This document shows, in pieces, positions 1-13,028 of a stretch of DNA of 64,000 nucleotides. The notes beneath the pieces are model-generated. The model did not search any database. It worked only from the letters and a program-made list of their open reading frames with translations, and was not told the origin of the DNA. The translations under genes and the position numbers were made by a program. Positions within the stretch are counted from its first letter, which is position 1; each line of letters starts with the position of its first letter. Source of the stretch: Odiellus spinosus (Eukaryota; Arthropoda; Arachnida; Opiliones; Phalangiidae). Location: positions 7,442,501 to 7,506,500 of the forward strand of contig OY987226.1 in assembly GCA_963920705.1 (NCBI GenBank). The letters are read 5' to 3'.

Positions 1-794
1 AGTCCATGTCGAATTGGCAGAAGGGGAAAATCTATAAAATGTGCGATTATATCCATGGTTTATTGACTAATTTAGAGTCTACTTGATTTGGGCTAAAAAT
101 CTGAAGAATAAAATCATACTAAACGTCTCATTTGTAGGATTAAAATGAGTCAAACATATTAGTTTAGAAGAGATTTTAACTAAAAATACACCAGCAAGTT
201 TCATACGCGTGTAATATACATACTAAAACGAACTTTGGGGATGAACCCACTTTGCAAAAATTGTTGGATTATATTAACGCCATTTTTTTTTTATCTTACA
301 TATTTTATCTGGTTGTATGGTTCATGGGCGCATGTAAAAATATTTGAGGCAAATATTCACGACAACCCACATTCTTTTAAAGATGCTAAAACCTAGTTTA
401 AACGGTTCAAAGGAAAGGGGGTGGGTATGCGTTGAAACATTTTAGGGGACTATATGGTTTTTAAGCCTAATCTATATAGCGAGTCCAGAAAGAAATATTG
501 CGAGGGGCCCCGATAAGTATAAAATTTCCAAGATACACTTTTCTCGCTTCAACAAGCTCGCGTTCGTGTGAATGGAGTTGGGGTTGGTTCGGATACACCC
601 TTCTCTTGCCATCCCTTAATTAAAATTAGACTTTTATTTGATTAATTAACCATGCCCGTTCCTTGTCAGTGATGGTTAGATAACTTAATTTCATATAATT
701 TATGAATATGGTTTAAATTCTGCTCTGAATTCAAAATTTATCATATTGAAAGATTCAAATTAAAATTAAGTAAAATACAGATTTAGAAATCTAG

Positions 795-1240
795 ATAAAA
801 CAGAATTTGAAAATTGGCACAAAGGTCATTGAATTTGAAAATTGGCGCAAAGGTCATTGGATTTGACAATTGGCACAAAGGTCATAGAATTTGAAAATTG
901 GGCTAAATGGTCATATAATTCGAAAATTGGGCTAAAAGGTCATAGAATTTGAAAATTGGGCTGAAATTTGAGGTCATAGAATTTGAAAATTGGGCTAAAA
1001 AGTCATGGGAAAAGTCATGCTACTTGAAAATTGTGATAAATATGAAAATTAGACTAAATTAAAAATCATTGAAATACTCAGATAGTTTGAAAAGTTGGCC
1101 CAAAGGTCGGAGAAAAGTATGATAATTTGAAAATTGGGCCAAAAAAAATCAGAGGAAAGTCGAGAATTTTGAAATTATGGACACTTCCATGAGAAAAGTC
1201 GGGTAATTTCGAAATTCAACACAATTTTAGGAAAAGGCTG
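795..1240. repeat. Degenerate tandem repeat, unit about 28-30 bp
   Basis: Repeats of GAATTTGAAAATTGGCACAA + AGGTCATA with growing divergence toward the right, where units become ...TTGAAAATTGGGCCAAAA. Non-coding. Confidence 0.85.
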
Positions 1241-4200
1241 TGGAACTGTGTCATTGAGCAATGTCGAAAGCAAAATAATATCATTGAACAAAAACGTTTA
1301 ACATTGAGTGTCGGTCAAAACAAGCAAAAGTTTCAAATGCGAACTAAACTCGAGAGTGAACCTAAAAACCAAAATCCTCCAGACTAGAAAATTCAAAACA
1401 TTTTAGTTCCCCTCTAAAAATCTCGTGGCATTCCCGTCTGTATGTTGGATAAGAAGGACTTATGAGTATACACACACGTTGTTTCGTTGAAAGTGTGGGA
1501 GTGTTGACAAGATTCTTGACTCACCCACCCTTCTTTTCGTTCCTTTCTTGCCCTCTCATTCTATATAGGATTCGAATTGTGTTTCTTCCTATTAGTTTTC
1601 ATCTCATCGTGAATTATAGTCCGCGCGAACAAGGTCTCCCGACCTTATTTTTCTAATCGGATATTTTCGGGGCGACGTCTAATTTGTCTGGCTAGCTTCA
1701 ACAAGGGATAGTTTCAGATATTCTTCATCCTTTCATTCCATTACAATTTCTTAAAGGTCAACTCTTGAGATATCCAATGGCACAAATACGTAAAGGACTG
1801 TTACTTACTGATACTTATAAACGTGCCTAGACGATGACTTAAATAACTTTAGTAATTTCTTATCACATTAAGCTTTCAGCGCGTGGCAACACAATCCAAA
1901 ACTGATTAAAAATTAGTTTTATTGACATAAACATCAAGTTGGTTTAGAAGGTGTCACCTAGGATTATCTCGTTATCTCTTTTGCTTTTTATTTTACAAGG
2001 TCTTTGAATGATCTATTTAGATATTTTTTACGTTTAGTAAGTGAATAAAATATAATTTAAATAATAATTGTTAAATTTATCTTATAACAAAGTTATTGAA
2101 AAGTCAAATAACACACCTTTTGGCTAGTTTGAAGTGAAGGGCTAGTACGTTTGCTGATAGTATTAAAGTTTACATTTATGGACTTTTGTAAATATTATAT
2201 TGGATATTACCTTTCAAAAATCTAAATTATCCATTAGTCTTGCCCTTGAAGATTTGTACATCACTGGGTTAGGGGGTTAGTCCTATATAGTTTTGATTGT
2301 TAATTTACGACTGTGTTTTACAAAGAAGCTTTGTATTTTGTTTTGAAATCGTTATGGGAGATTAATTTTCATAATGAGAGTACTTTTCGATATAGTTAGA
2401 TACCCTGTCTTAATTGCGTGTAAAATTGTTAGTAATTGCTTTTGATAAGCGATTATATAAAACGGACGTAACTTTCTCGACGCCAACTAAAAATCATTCT
2501 AAGTTTGCAGTACGAACAAGCTTAAGGTTTCGTTCATTTTGATTTAAAGAGAATCTTAAACGACGAAACAAATTTTAATTATTGATTTATTTATTTTTTG
2601 CGTTGCACCAAATCCGTTGAAAATTTAAAGAAATCAACTTTTCCCTGAGCTTAAGAATTTTTGATAAAACGTGTTATCACCATACGCGAACAAAGGCTTT
2701 TCTCAATGGCTCCTTATTGGTCATTTCGTTTATTTCAAATTTCACAAATAAACATGAAATTTTAAAAATGAAAATTTATTCAGCGAAAATTGCAAAGGAG
2801 TTGGTAATTTCTTTAAGTGCAAGACTCAAAATAAATTGTTGGATCTTTAAGTACGCCTTTCAAAGCATGATTGTAGCTTTGAATTAGTTGTAATCTCAGA
2901 CTGTTATTTTAACTTATAGCTTCCTTTTAACAAGGCTCCCGTGGAGGAAGGATATTCTTGTTTAATTCCCACCGGAAATAACGAGACATTCTCGTCACAT
3001 GGACATTATAAAGTTAAACTTGTCCGTATCTATTACACGAAAGAAACGCGATTCGTAAAAAAACTGCTTTCAATGTATAACAGTTATGTTTGTAGGATTG
3101 TGCACGAGTTATCAAATGATAATTAGGCTTTTTGTCTGCAGTTTGCGGAGCCCCTAATGATGTGGGAGACATCCCAACGACATACGGTTACGAGCGATAA
3201 GGATTATATCTCTGATGTTATGTGTATTTAAAAGTACACAACCTTGCTTATCAGTAATAATTGCAATAGAGAACATGTTTCTTTATATGCTAAATTTTAC
3301 GTTAAAAGTAAGGTTGTAAAATACTTTAGCTGATTCAAAAGGTCATAGTTTATCAAAGAGGATTATTTTTTCCTGTAATTTCGATAGTTTCTGATATTTT
3401 TTTGATTTTGAATAAATTTATAAAATTGTGATTGTATATCAAAACACAAAACTTCACCTTAAATACCAAAATCATTATAGACTGTCCAATTAGAAATATT
3501 ACCTTTCTTTTAAAGGGTAGTTATTTGTGAAAGGGTCGGCTGAAATAAACTGATTTAAAAATTTAATATCTGGCCATCCTGAGTTGTAATAAAAAAATAG
3601 ATCTGGGGATTTTTAATAAAGTTTTAATGAACATTTTAACCCTTCTAATCGATTAAAAATAACTCTTCGTTATCCCTTTACGACATAATTAATTTAATTT
3701 ATAATATAAAAATATATATTTAAGAATATCAGTCAATAAAACATATTAGAGGTGTCCTTAAAGGCGTTGCTTTTCCACTAAAAACATATAAGTCTAAAAT
3801 AACCTTTTGACTTTTGGGATTTTCGCTTTCAAATATGGTAATTTCTTAAAATATTTTGATGTCTTGATTACTAATCTTTCTTTTTTTTGTAAAGGGTATA
3901 TCAACGTGGCCTCCTAATACAACGAAGTTGTACTTAGCATTGATGGATTGGGCAAAATTTTTAGCGATTTTTTAAATGAGAGACCTGAAACAAAAAGATG
4001 ATCGTGACATTGATGAAATACTATCCATAACTTTTATCTTTCTATAGAGTCAATTGGAATTTTCAGTAGTCTCAAAGTTATGGGTCCTTCAATATCTATA
4101 GTTTTTGTTTCAAGAGACTGGCTTCGTGTGTGTAGAGAATTTAAGTTGGTTTAGAATATTGAAATAAACTAGTTTTTCCAAAAATGTTTCTCGCGTGCAA

Positions 4201-4532
4201 AATGGTACAAATCTAAATTTATTCGGACTGCAATATTTGGAAAAGAACTCGCCGCTTTTTGTATTAGCTCGTATTTAGTTTTCAGATATGGTGGCATGTC
4301 AAAAAAAAAACGATATTCTTGTAATCGATAGCCAATCAATGTCTCATTATTTTCACATTAGTTTCATTTATAATCTATATTAGTTTATATTACAATAAAT
4401 ATATTTGAGAAATTAATTCCTATCTAGGTGGCATTTATGCTAATTTGAGAAGTAATTTAATTATAATTACATTATTATAAAGCTTCAATTTTGATGAACA
4501 GAGCAGGATCTAGCTATTTAACAAGTTACATC
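1241..4532. other. No gene seen (1.2-4.5 kb)
   Basis: AT-rich DNA. Open frames at 1462-1656 and 2941-3126 are short and resemble nothing I know. No TIR element or array was recognised. Probably FREM intron 3 or flank. The first 794 bp are likewise featureless. Confidence 0.6.
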
Positions 4533-5326
4533 AAAGGTAAATTGAAGTCTAAAAACAAGTGATTTTATATCGATTGATGATCGTTAATATAAAACGAATT
4601 CACTAGACAAGATTCACAAACAAATATTTAACTTGAAACCATTTTTTTCCATTTTACTGGGAAAGTAGGCTTAGCACGAAACAGAGTTTCAAATTTAGTA
4701 GATAAAGAGTCTTCAGCCAATCACGTGAGAAACGCGTGCTTTATTCTGACAAAAGGTTGCAAACAATGCCTATAAGACACCTTTGGTTTTACTCGATAGA
4801 TGGATATATTTTAAAGGCATGATATCAAACTCTCAATGCATCCTTGTTAAGCCTACTTTCCGAATAAATATTTCTAGCTTAATATTTGATTATAATGTTT
4901 TTTACTGGTATCAGAAGCCGATGAAACCCTCCTTTGAAGTCTATTACTAACGGGTCTTGTCTACCCCTCTCTGTATGGGTTATTCTCAAAAGGCGCGATT
5001 CGTACGCCTCCTAACGGTAGATGTTTTCGGAGCGGGAGTTCGTCCACCGAATATCTCTAGCAGCCTCGGAGTTCGTCAAAAAAAAACGTCGTCGTTTGTG
5101 GAGAGAGAGAATTTCCAATTTTCCGTAGACAGGGGGGATGAAGTAGGACCCCTTCTAACTCGTAAAATTGGGAATTTTACCCATACAGAGAGGAGCGCTA
5201 TATGGAACATTGGAGTAGTAGACTTCAAAGGAGGGTTTCATCGGCTTCTGCTGGTATATAACACTTTAGTTAACAATAAGGAATCGATAGAAAATTACTT
5301 GTTTAGGGCCTTTATTCTCCCTTTAA
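4533..5326. mobile_element. MITE family X, copy 1, interrupted by family A
   Basis: Degraded family X element. The left arm (AAAGGTAAATTG...AACAAGTGATTTTATATCGA) runs from 4533 and the right arm ends ATTCTCCCTTTAA at 5326. GTAGGCTTAGC and its inverted partner GTTAAGCCTAC mark the arm/core borders. Family A copy 1 plus one TSD copy (4912-5257) interrupts the right arm; removing it leaves about 450 bp. The core is of the type also seen at 38107. Confidence 0.7.
4912..5250. mobile_element. MITE family A, copy 1, 339 bp
   Basis: TIRs of about 36 bp begin CAGAAGCCGATGAAACCCTC. The perfect 7-bp TSD CTGGTAT lies at 4905-4911 and 5251-5257. A second inverted pair, CCTCTCTGTATGGGT and its complement, lies farther in, so the element can fold back extensively. 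It is inserted in the right arm of an older family X element. The long open frame crossing it on the plus strand is a by-product. Confidence 0.93.
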
Positions 5327-6149
5327 TAATACACCAACTAATTCAGAAACGAATCAAATTTAGATTGGACCAAATTGATGTATTTCCATCAACTGCTTAG
5401 TTAATTTAATATATCGTCTGCTTGTTATTAAAGCAAACACCAATGAAATGTAGTCTTTCTTTCAAAGATCAAGTGGTTTTTAGGCTTTAAAGATTGTCAA
5501 GAACTCGTATTTGACCATTCTCGCGTCATAAATAACTTTGGCGCTGATTGTCTTAAATCCCAAGGACGATAAATACTTGGAGATCTTCCTGTTTCATCGG
5601 CTATTTTCGTACTTCCGGTTAAAAATATGGTCCATTTCGTTCATATTTTAAGCCCCTCAGGTTCCGTAGTATACATATATAAACAGCCGTTGTAATCTAC
5701 CTATCCCCATAAACTGTCGGAAGGTTCATTTTCTCGTCTCATATTCCGATGCTATCATCTTAAAAACCCGCGAGACAGTTTTAAACGTCGCGTCCCCATT
5801 GCCCCCAAGTCAACAAAATCAACAAAAATTAATCAATTTTGGCATTTGACGCGATAACGTTTTCAATTTTTTTGCTAGCTCAGACGTCATATTTTTGTTC
5901 GGGCCGCGAGGGAAAGAAGGGGATTAACGTGTTGAAATACGTATCAGAGAATCATTAGCTCATCTTGAATTTCTCTACACCGTGAGACACCCTTAGAATG
6001 GCTCTGGCTTTAGGCTTAAAAATCAGGTTTTCAATAGAAATTCAATTGCTAAAAGCTATGTGGTTAATTTGCAAGAGTTCTGTATTTTATTCCCAGCCTC
6101 ACGAACTAAATTTCCCTTTTTATAACACAATTGAGAAAAATAGCCACGG

Positions 6150-6438
6150 TTCGAAGCATCTCATCAAATATGGGGTAAAATCTCCCATACTAGTGACCAA
6201 TGACCAATATGTGGGATGCAGGATCTCCATGATCAATTTCATTGATCGCTACTAGTCCCTATACGGATAGTTCAGGATATCTGCATGAATCCGGCTAAGC
6301 CTATTTTGATGGTAAGTTATAAATTTATTCTTAGTTCAATATTTGTTTGCAATTTTTCTACTGTTGGATTAGACTTATTTAAATGAAAAGGAATAGATAA
6401 AAAAACTCAGTTGCTGTTAGGTTGCATTCTCCCTTTAA
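6150..6438. mobile_element. MITE family X, copy 2 (left arm not recognisable)
   Basis: The right arm (GGCTAAGCCTATTTTGATGG... to TTGCATTCTCCCTTTAA, 6290-6438) is clear and ends in TTAA. The core contains GCAGGATCTCCATGATCAAT, shared with the copies at 13029 and 55156. The left boundary is uncertain. Confidence 0.65.
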
Positions 6439-9400
6439 AGCGTTTGTAGATTGCAAATTTATACAATTTTACCGAAACATTATACAGCTAGGACGGGTAC
6501 CGTTTTTAGAACTCGTTCTTGTCCGCGATAGAGCACTTGACGATTGCGTCCCTGGTCTATCGCCCCCAAAATGGTCTAATCCATCGTCTAGGTCGTCCAT
6601 CTTAGCAACGCGTGTGTCGCCGGCCCATTTTCATCGAGGACAGTCGCGCGGTCCGGCCTTTAGAATGTCATTCGAGAGATTTATCACAGCCCCTTCTCAG
6701 TTACTAGCGGGCTTGTAGTAATGCCTAGCTATAGGTACCATGGCATGAGAATGCGTGAGAAGTTCTGACTTGCTGTAATGACTTGGGAACGGCGACACTT
6801 TTGTCCCTATACTTGACTCGTTGATTGAAGGCGCTAATTTAAATTATGTATCACGAGGGTTTCGAATGTCGTGTTAGGTATTTGGTATGTTTTTAAAGGG
6901 TGGGTGGAATATATATCGAAATATTGTTGTCACCATTCACCAGCAGCTAGGTGATAATGTTTTTTAAATTATCTAATTACTAATATGTATTTAACGCCAA
7001 TCAGATATGTTAGAACTGACGATGATATGACGCAGTTATAAACAATGATACCTTTCAAATCGAAAGTAAAATGTGAAATGAAAACGAACAATTCAGGTCA
7101 TTGGTTTTATCGCGCTGAGCACGATGTTACAATTCTTAACGGTTGGAAAAATATTAGAAAACAAAGAGTACAAGCTAGGTCGAATAGAGAAACATTAATT
7201 GGTTACTACACGCAGGTTAATTAATTTATGTACTCATTCAATTCTGTTTATAAAGGTTAGAACATATCTTCGGCATTCTCATTGTGCTAAGGGTCAAAGC
7301 TGCAAAGTAAATTACTGATGTGATATTGTCCCGCATATATGGACAATCGCAATAGTACTGGACATCTCCATTGGTTGTTCGAATTGATAATTATGTCATC
7401 TCCTTCATCGTGAGAAGATATAATGTTTCCATTAGTTCTGACTGTCGCCAAAAACTACCAAATTTGATCATTTCTAATTTTTTAATCTCTCTATCGTAGT
7501 ACGTGTTATCCGAGTGTAACTTGTTTCACCCTCTATTTCGGTTATTTTTAGTCTAAAAACTGATCGCATCGCGGTAAACAGAACCCGTCCACCGTGTGTT
7601 AGTCTTACCTACGACTTTTTCCCGCCCCCAGCAGCTCCTTATATATAGATTTCCCGCGCTGTCTGTATTACGGGAGCCGTTTTAGGTTAACCTTTGGAAC
7701 TCAAGACGAGGCACGAGGGAATCCACGAGGGTTAGTGTGACGAATCAGTATCAATTACCTCGAATCTTTAACTGAACAAGCCAGTTTTCTTTTCCCTAAA
7801 TCTTGGCAGACAAGCGCTGATGGTTTCTTTACCTTATAGCTAAGGATAAAAACATTCGGTTCTACCTCGTCCCTTCTAAATGACTTTCGCATCAGTCTCC
7901 TTAGTCGTTGAAAGATTGCCAAGGGTAGATTAGTTTCTTAATGAGAATGGGGCCCATTTTTTTACGTAAGTCCGCCCTAAAACGGCAATTGATGAAACGT
8001 AGTTGCGAGTTACTGTTGTCCTAAGTAAATTATGTCATAGGGGCAATTTTAAGGACCTATCTACCCTAGACATTAATTGATAATATCGGAAGGATTCGGT
8101 AGTCGAATTTTACCCGAGATTTTAGGCCATAGATTGGGTTAAACTATATAGGATACGAATGGTTAATTTTAGTTTGTGATTACAGACTAGATTTTCAATC
8201 TGGGGTGTATTATTTCTGTCAACAGTCAACGAGTTCCTTTTATAGATGCTATTCAGGGATTTTGGGTCATGTAGGCTCTATAATGAGATCCTGGGAAAAT
8301 TAGGTTTAATCAGTCAAGTCAGTATTATTTTGCTTCAAGGCATATAAAGCCAGAGAAGTAAAATTAAAGCGTTTTCCAAATTTATAATTAAGATTAGAGT
8401 GGTATTTCGACTTCCACAACTTTCTAATTAAGTCTTAAAAAATTTTAAATTGTCAATTGACCGTGGTTTGAGAAATCGTATAATTATTATTTAAAAGTTA
8501 AATTGGTCCAAGGTTTTCCTAATTAATAGTATATATTTTGAGAATTGAGCATAGTTGGAGGGAAAAGAGTCTTCCGGAAGACACTCTTGAGCTGGTTGTA
8601 CACCTGAGTTCAGGCCTTAACAGTCCAAAGACTTGGAACACTTAAATGTAACAATTCGGAATAGCGTCTTCAACGGCACGAAACCCCAACTGAACTTACC
8701 ATGCATGCCTTCAGTTATCTTAAGCCCTTTGCGGCCACGTGTGTGTGCATATGTAACATCTAAAGGATGCACACAGACCTATTTTCACGCGTTCACACTC
8801 GTGCGCTCATAGAAGTACAATTAGGTCTTTGTGAATCCGGCTTAACGAGTATTAACCAACCCGAAATTTTATTAGTTAAAGCCATTTTAAATTTACCATC
8901 TTTAGGACAGCTATAATTTATTTTAACTATATTTAAGATAATATTTAAATACCATACTAAATTGCTAGATGATTGAAAAAAAAAAAAACACACCACCACA
9001 CCCATTCTGTTACGTTTGTCATCTACCCTACTTTTATACAGACTGGTTTTGTATATGGAGGAATAAAATAAACATTGAATCCTCTTCAAAATTTGCTATT
9101 TTTCAATCAAATCTGCTCCCCTCTCCATATAATCATCAACCGTCGATCGTGTAATAAACGATAATTTCAAACCTGCCAACTTAAATAACACACCGTGTGG
9201 AAAGGAATCTTTAAACTTTAGAATAAAAAAAAAAAAAAAAAAAAACACTTTCATATCCCTTCATAAATCCAATCCAATCTCGTTATAGTTTGCTCTAAAA
9301 CTATCATATCTTAATTAAACCTTATCAGCTATTGCCCATATTTTATAAGGGAAGAACCACAGTCGCAAAACCTACTCGAATTTAAAGGGAAGTTTTAAAA

Positions 9401-9586
9401 ATGAAAATATTGAAGATTCGCGAATAAATGCTCGGATTTCGTAGAAATTTCATTATTTGAATCCTTATATCATTTCAATTGAGAAGGTACCATAATAGTG
9501 TGTGTAATATCAACCTAACTCAATTAAAAATTATTCCAAAATTAATTTTAAAAATCAATATTGACATAAATCTTTTGACAAAGATT
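6439..9586. other. No gene seen (6.4-9.6 kb)
   Basis: A GC-richer patch at 6480-6720 is open on the plus strand for 98 codons, but its protein is unrecognisable. A TATATATA box lies near 7642, with a GC-rich stretch after it and no open frame. A 14-bp palindrome GTCTTCCGGAAGAC lies at 8569-8582. A pure A run lies near 9228-9244. The gap 5327-6149 is also empty. Confidence 0.55.
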
Positions 9587-9741
9587 ATCTAAAAATATTT
9601 GGTTAATCAGTTAATCATAAAAAATAATCGGTTAATTATTCGCGATTACATTGCATTTATCATAGACATCCCGTGGATAATTTCAAAATATGAATAAAGA
9701 TAAAACAAACAGAAATTATGTTACCCAAACCCCGACCTCTA
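9587..9741. mobile_element. MITE family W, copy 2
   Basis: The right end CCAAACCCCGACCTCTA (9725-9741) is identical to copy 1. The interior (TCAGTTAATCAT, CGATTACATT, GAATAAAGATAAAA) is in the same order. The left end has decayed (TCTAAAAATATTTGG). Confidence 0.7.
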
Positions 9742-10100
9742 CTTTTGACATAATTTAATTATAATCTGGAATTCATTAATTTAGATCATAGTCCAAGGAA
9801 GAGCTCCACACCTCAACGACTGTAAAAACTTTATAAATATACTTTTGACCTTGCTGACGTGAGTGGCAACGAAAAAAATATATTTGGTTGCCCTGAATAC
9901 GACCGGGTTTTGCCTAAGAAAAATAAGACCAACCATGGAATGGAGTCGTGGACTATCGACGTGCACTAAAACCAGGCAAATATTTCTTATTTATTTATGA
10001 ATGCCTGATAAAATAAAGCCAGATAATATAGTGTAAAACCCGTTATTTTGAAAATAAACAACTCTGTGTTTTTATTTTGATTATATACTTCAAGACTAAT

Positions 10101-10217
10101 AACCTCTTCAGACGAGGCGTAATTAGCCTGTTTAATCAGAATTAACCGAGGTTTACATATGTCCTTCAGTTCAATAAACCTCAGTTAAGTCTGATTAAAC
10201 CTCGATCTGAAGAGGTA
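10101..10217. mobile_element. MITE family Y, copy 1 (117 bp)
   Basis: Small fold-back element. ACCTCTTCAGACGAGGCGTA at the left pairs imperfectly with the inverted right end ...TCTGAAGAGGTA. The inner inverted motif TTAACCGAGGTTTACAT faces TAAACCTCAGTTAA. Ends begin TA/ACC, consistent with a TA-target (Tc1/mariner-like) origin. Confidence 0.75.
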
Positions 10218-10647
10218 TGCCAGTAGTTTGTTTAAACAACAAAATATTTCGTCTTTAATTTTGAAATTAAGGCTGCATTTGGATTTCTTTTTCAACCTCC
10301 CTTAAATTGACAATCTTATCCTATATAGCCTGCATGGGTAAATTGATGTGGAAAATATTTGGTAAAAATCTCTACACCCAAAGGATCAGACCATTGAGGA
10401 TTTGAGGTTCCCTATATATATACAGTATATATGGCCGTTATTTCTAAGATAAAAAGCTTCGATCGACTTTTTTATCGTTGAGGATGGTTCGTGAAAAGAA
10501 AACAGACTGTCGTATTTACGCCTGCCTAACTTTCCGAAAGAGTCGCCAGAGCAATATTCGTAGTCAAGTGACGTCCAAAATTATCTATATAATATTTTTT
10601 TGGACCGAAAGAGCAATGGTTACATTTGCGCTAACTACACCCGATGG

Positions 10648-10676
10648 GACGCCTTCTCGCGCGAAGAGAAGGCGTC
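10648..10676. repeat. Perfect 11-bp hairpin in a GC-rich island
   Basis: GACGCCTTCTC, a seven-base loop (GCGCGAA), then the exact complement GAGAAGGCGTC. It lies in a 150-bp island much richer in G+C than its surroundings (about 10620-10780). A weaker hairpin, CCATCTCCC...AAGATGG, follows at about 10729. No gene could be assigned. Confidence 0.7.
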
Positions 10677-10865
10677 GATGACACGTCCGCGGCTGTGTCC
10701 CGGACCCAGCCCTGTCTTTAGGCAGCTTCCCATCTCCCGGAGAAGATGGAAATTCTAATAAATTCCGGGCGACTCATTCTAACTTTGGGCGTACAGGGTG
10801 TTTTTGGTGTTTTGGTTGAAGGGGATTATTTTCGAGTCTCGACCAGTTTGGTATATTACTTAAGC

Positions 10866-11143
10866 ATAAAGCCGCGTTCATACTAGGCCTTGGAATTGAT
10901 TTAAACCGTTTCAAAACGTTTGGCTAGAGTCGTGTGAACGGGTAACTGTCTTTTTTTCGAATCAATTTGATTTGATTTCTCGGGAACCAGTATCGTACCG
11001 ATTCCGTTTCAACAACCGATAACTGAAGTTACAATAAATCGATCTATAAAGGAAATAAGTGAACACATGACTGGCGATTGGAATATCGGTTTGATTTTAA
11101 CGATACAAATCGACTAATAAACGCTAGTGTGACCGTAGCTTTA
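10866..11143. mobile_element. MITE family Z, copy 1 (278 bp)
   Basis: TAAAGCCGCGTTCATACTAG at the left faces CTAGTGTGACCGTAGCTTTA at the right (16 of 20 bases match when inverted). The interior has repeated (A)ACCGATT and CAACAACCGAT motifs. Related pieces follow directly at 11144-11270, which look like part of a second, overlapping copy. Confidence 0.68.
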
Positions 11144-11270
11144 CTTGAGTCTTGGAATCGATTCAAAACGTTTCAAAATTTCACGAAGAGGGAACTGTTT
11201 TTCATGAATCGATTTGAATCGGAAACTGCTTCGGGAACTATTTCAAACCGATTCGTTTTGAACAGCAGAC

Positions 11271-11416
11271 ATAAGCCCTGTTCACACTGAAGAATTTGAA
11301 ACAGTTTTGGAAAGGTCAAAATAGAAACATTCGGGGTCAAAGGTGAAGATGCATTGTTAAGAAATCCAATTATTTGTCTAAAAAGTCGAATTCAACATTC
11401 AAAACGGTAGCTAAGC
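11271..11416. mobile_element. MITE family Z-like, copy 2
   Basis: The left end ATAAGCCCTGTTCACACTGA is typical of the family. The right end GGTAGCTAAGCC is a weak inverted match. The interior resembles 42834-43029 (AAGGTCAAAATAGAAACATT). Confidence 0.5.
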
Positions 11417-13028
11417 CTACATTAAAAGGTAATAAATTTAGGTAGTAAAAACGCCCAAATATTAGGGCATGCAAGAAAAAGTAACCCTATTTGATGTTCG
11501 TTCTCGTATTTCGCAAATAAATTTTTGGATACATTGGTTGTTTGTTTGTTTATAATTCGTATTATCATAATTAATTAACAACCTCTTCTCAGTGCGAAAA
11601 TTAAGAACACCCTGTACGAAATAACGGTAGCTTCAAAGAGAAGCAGGGCGGGCGACATTTCGGCGTAATTAAATAGTAGGCGGCTGTAGTTTTTCGGTGC
11701 GAGTCTTTTGATGGTGTATATAGCCGCTGCCATCTTATATTTATATAGTCACGCTAAAGCATGCGAGCGGAAAGTATACGTCACGGCTCTTTAAAGTACT
11801 ATTAAATGGGAGCCGGGCTCGATTTAAGGACTCTACTCGAGCGGAAAAATAAAGTTAGAATATAAATATATAAATTTTCCTATTCGGGGGTACCATCGCC
11901 TTTAAAACCGTCCCTGGTCGTAAAGTATCGTCGCAACCAACCAATCACGCCGCTAAATAGATAAAGCTACTAAATTCTGTATGCCCCTTTATGCGTGCTA
12001 GCCATTTTCGAGAAAGTGGCCACGACATTTGGGCGAATTAAGGCTAGAAGCGATACGAGTCTCAAAAGGGATGATGTCTTAATTGTATATTAGTGATTTA
12101 TTTATTGGAAAAGACGTTTTCTGTACTGATCAGCATCTTTTGAAGTTTATTCTTAATATTTAATCAGAAGTTAGCCAAAAACAGTTTTTGTTTTAAAAGC
12201 TTATGTCTTCGTATATCCAATTTTATAAATTTTAATTTTTTTAGTAAGAGCTAAAAATGGAATCACCATGCCAAAAAACGTATTCGAGAATTTCTGGCCA
12301 TTATTTCAGGCTTTATCAGTGCTTGTAATGTCCTAACATTACAAACGTAATGTTACCAAAGTTTAGAAATTAATTTAAATACCAATAAGTGTCTAAAAAT
12401 TGTGAAAAAATTGTCAAATACATTTTTATCAATTCCTTCCACTGAAAAAATGTTTTGGGGGAAACTCTCGTGTGGTAATTGTTTAGTACTAGCTACAATT
12501 GGGGTACAATTTTCATGTGGTAATATTACCGACTTAAAAATACATATATATATACGGTAGTTCTCAGACACGCGCATATTATATAGTTTTATAACGAGAA
12601 AACAGTTTTTTAGCGCCCCCTTAAATTTATCGAGGCCACGATATTTTAACGTCGTGATACACGACCGATATATGGTGGGTTTCTTGGTGGTATATAGTTC
12701 GTTTATGATACGATAATTTATGTCCAGCACTGCCGGGCGGAATCCCGGTCGTAAATATATCTGTTAGTAGCTATTAACGCCCCTATATTCTCTCATTTAG
12801 ACCCTAAATTCTCCACTATAACCTGGGATTTCGATTTGTGTAACGTATAACGCGTAATTCCATAACAGTTTATATAAGTGTTATATATATATATAGTTTC
12901 CGTTTTGGGGCGCGGACGTGATTAACATATTTGAATTGCAAATTTCGGCATCCCGCGCCGAAATTAATTTGTTTTATCGAATCTCATCAAAATTTGATTT
13001 CACACATAGAAATTCGAATCAATTTTGT
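11417..13028. other. No gene seen (11.4-13.0 kb)
   Basis: Mixed AT-rich DNA with a GC-richer patch at 11640-11960 that has stops in all frames I checked. The minus-strand open frame at 12353-12730 is AT-rich and unlike any known protein. The gaps 13409-14270 and 14694-15423 likewise hold nothing supported. Confidence 0.55.

Noticed and set aside
4957-5400. 147-codon plus-strand open frame
   Set aside because: It spans MITE family A copy 1 and the interrupted family X arm. The second copy of the element does not keep the same frame open.
6422-6718. 98-codon frame in a GC-richer patch
   Set aside because: Unrecognised in both directions, and the minus strand is interrupted by stops. Possibly a decayed insertion, but no TIRs or TSD were found.
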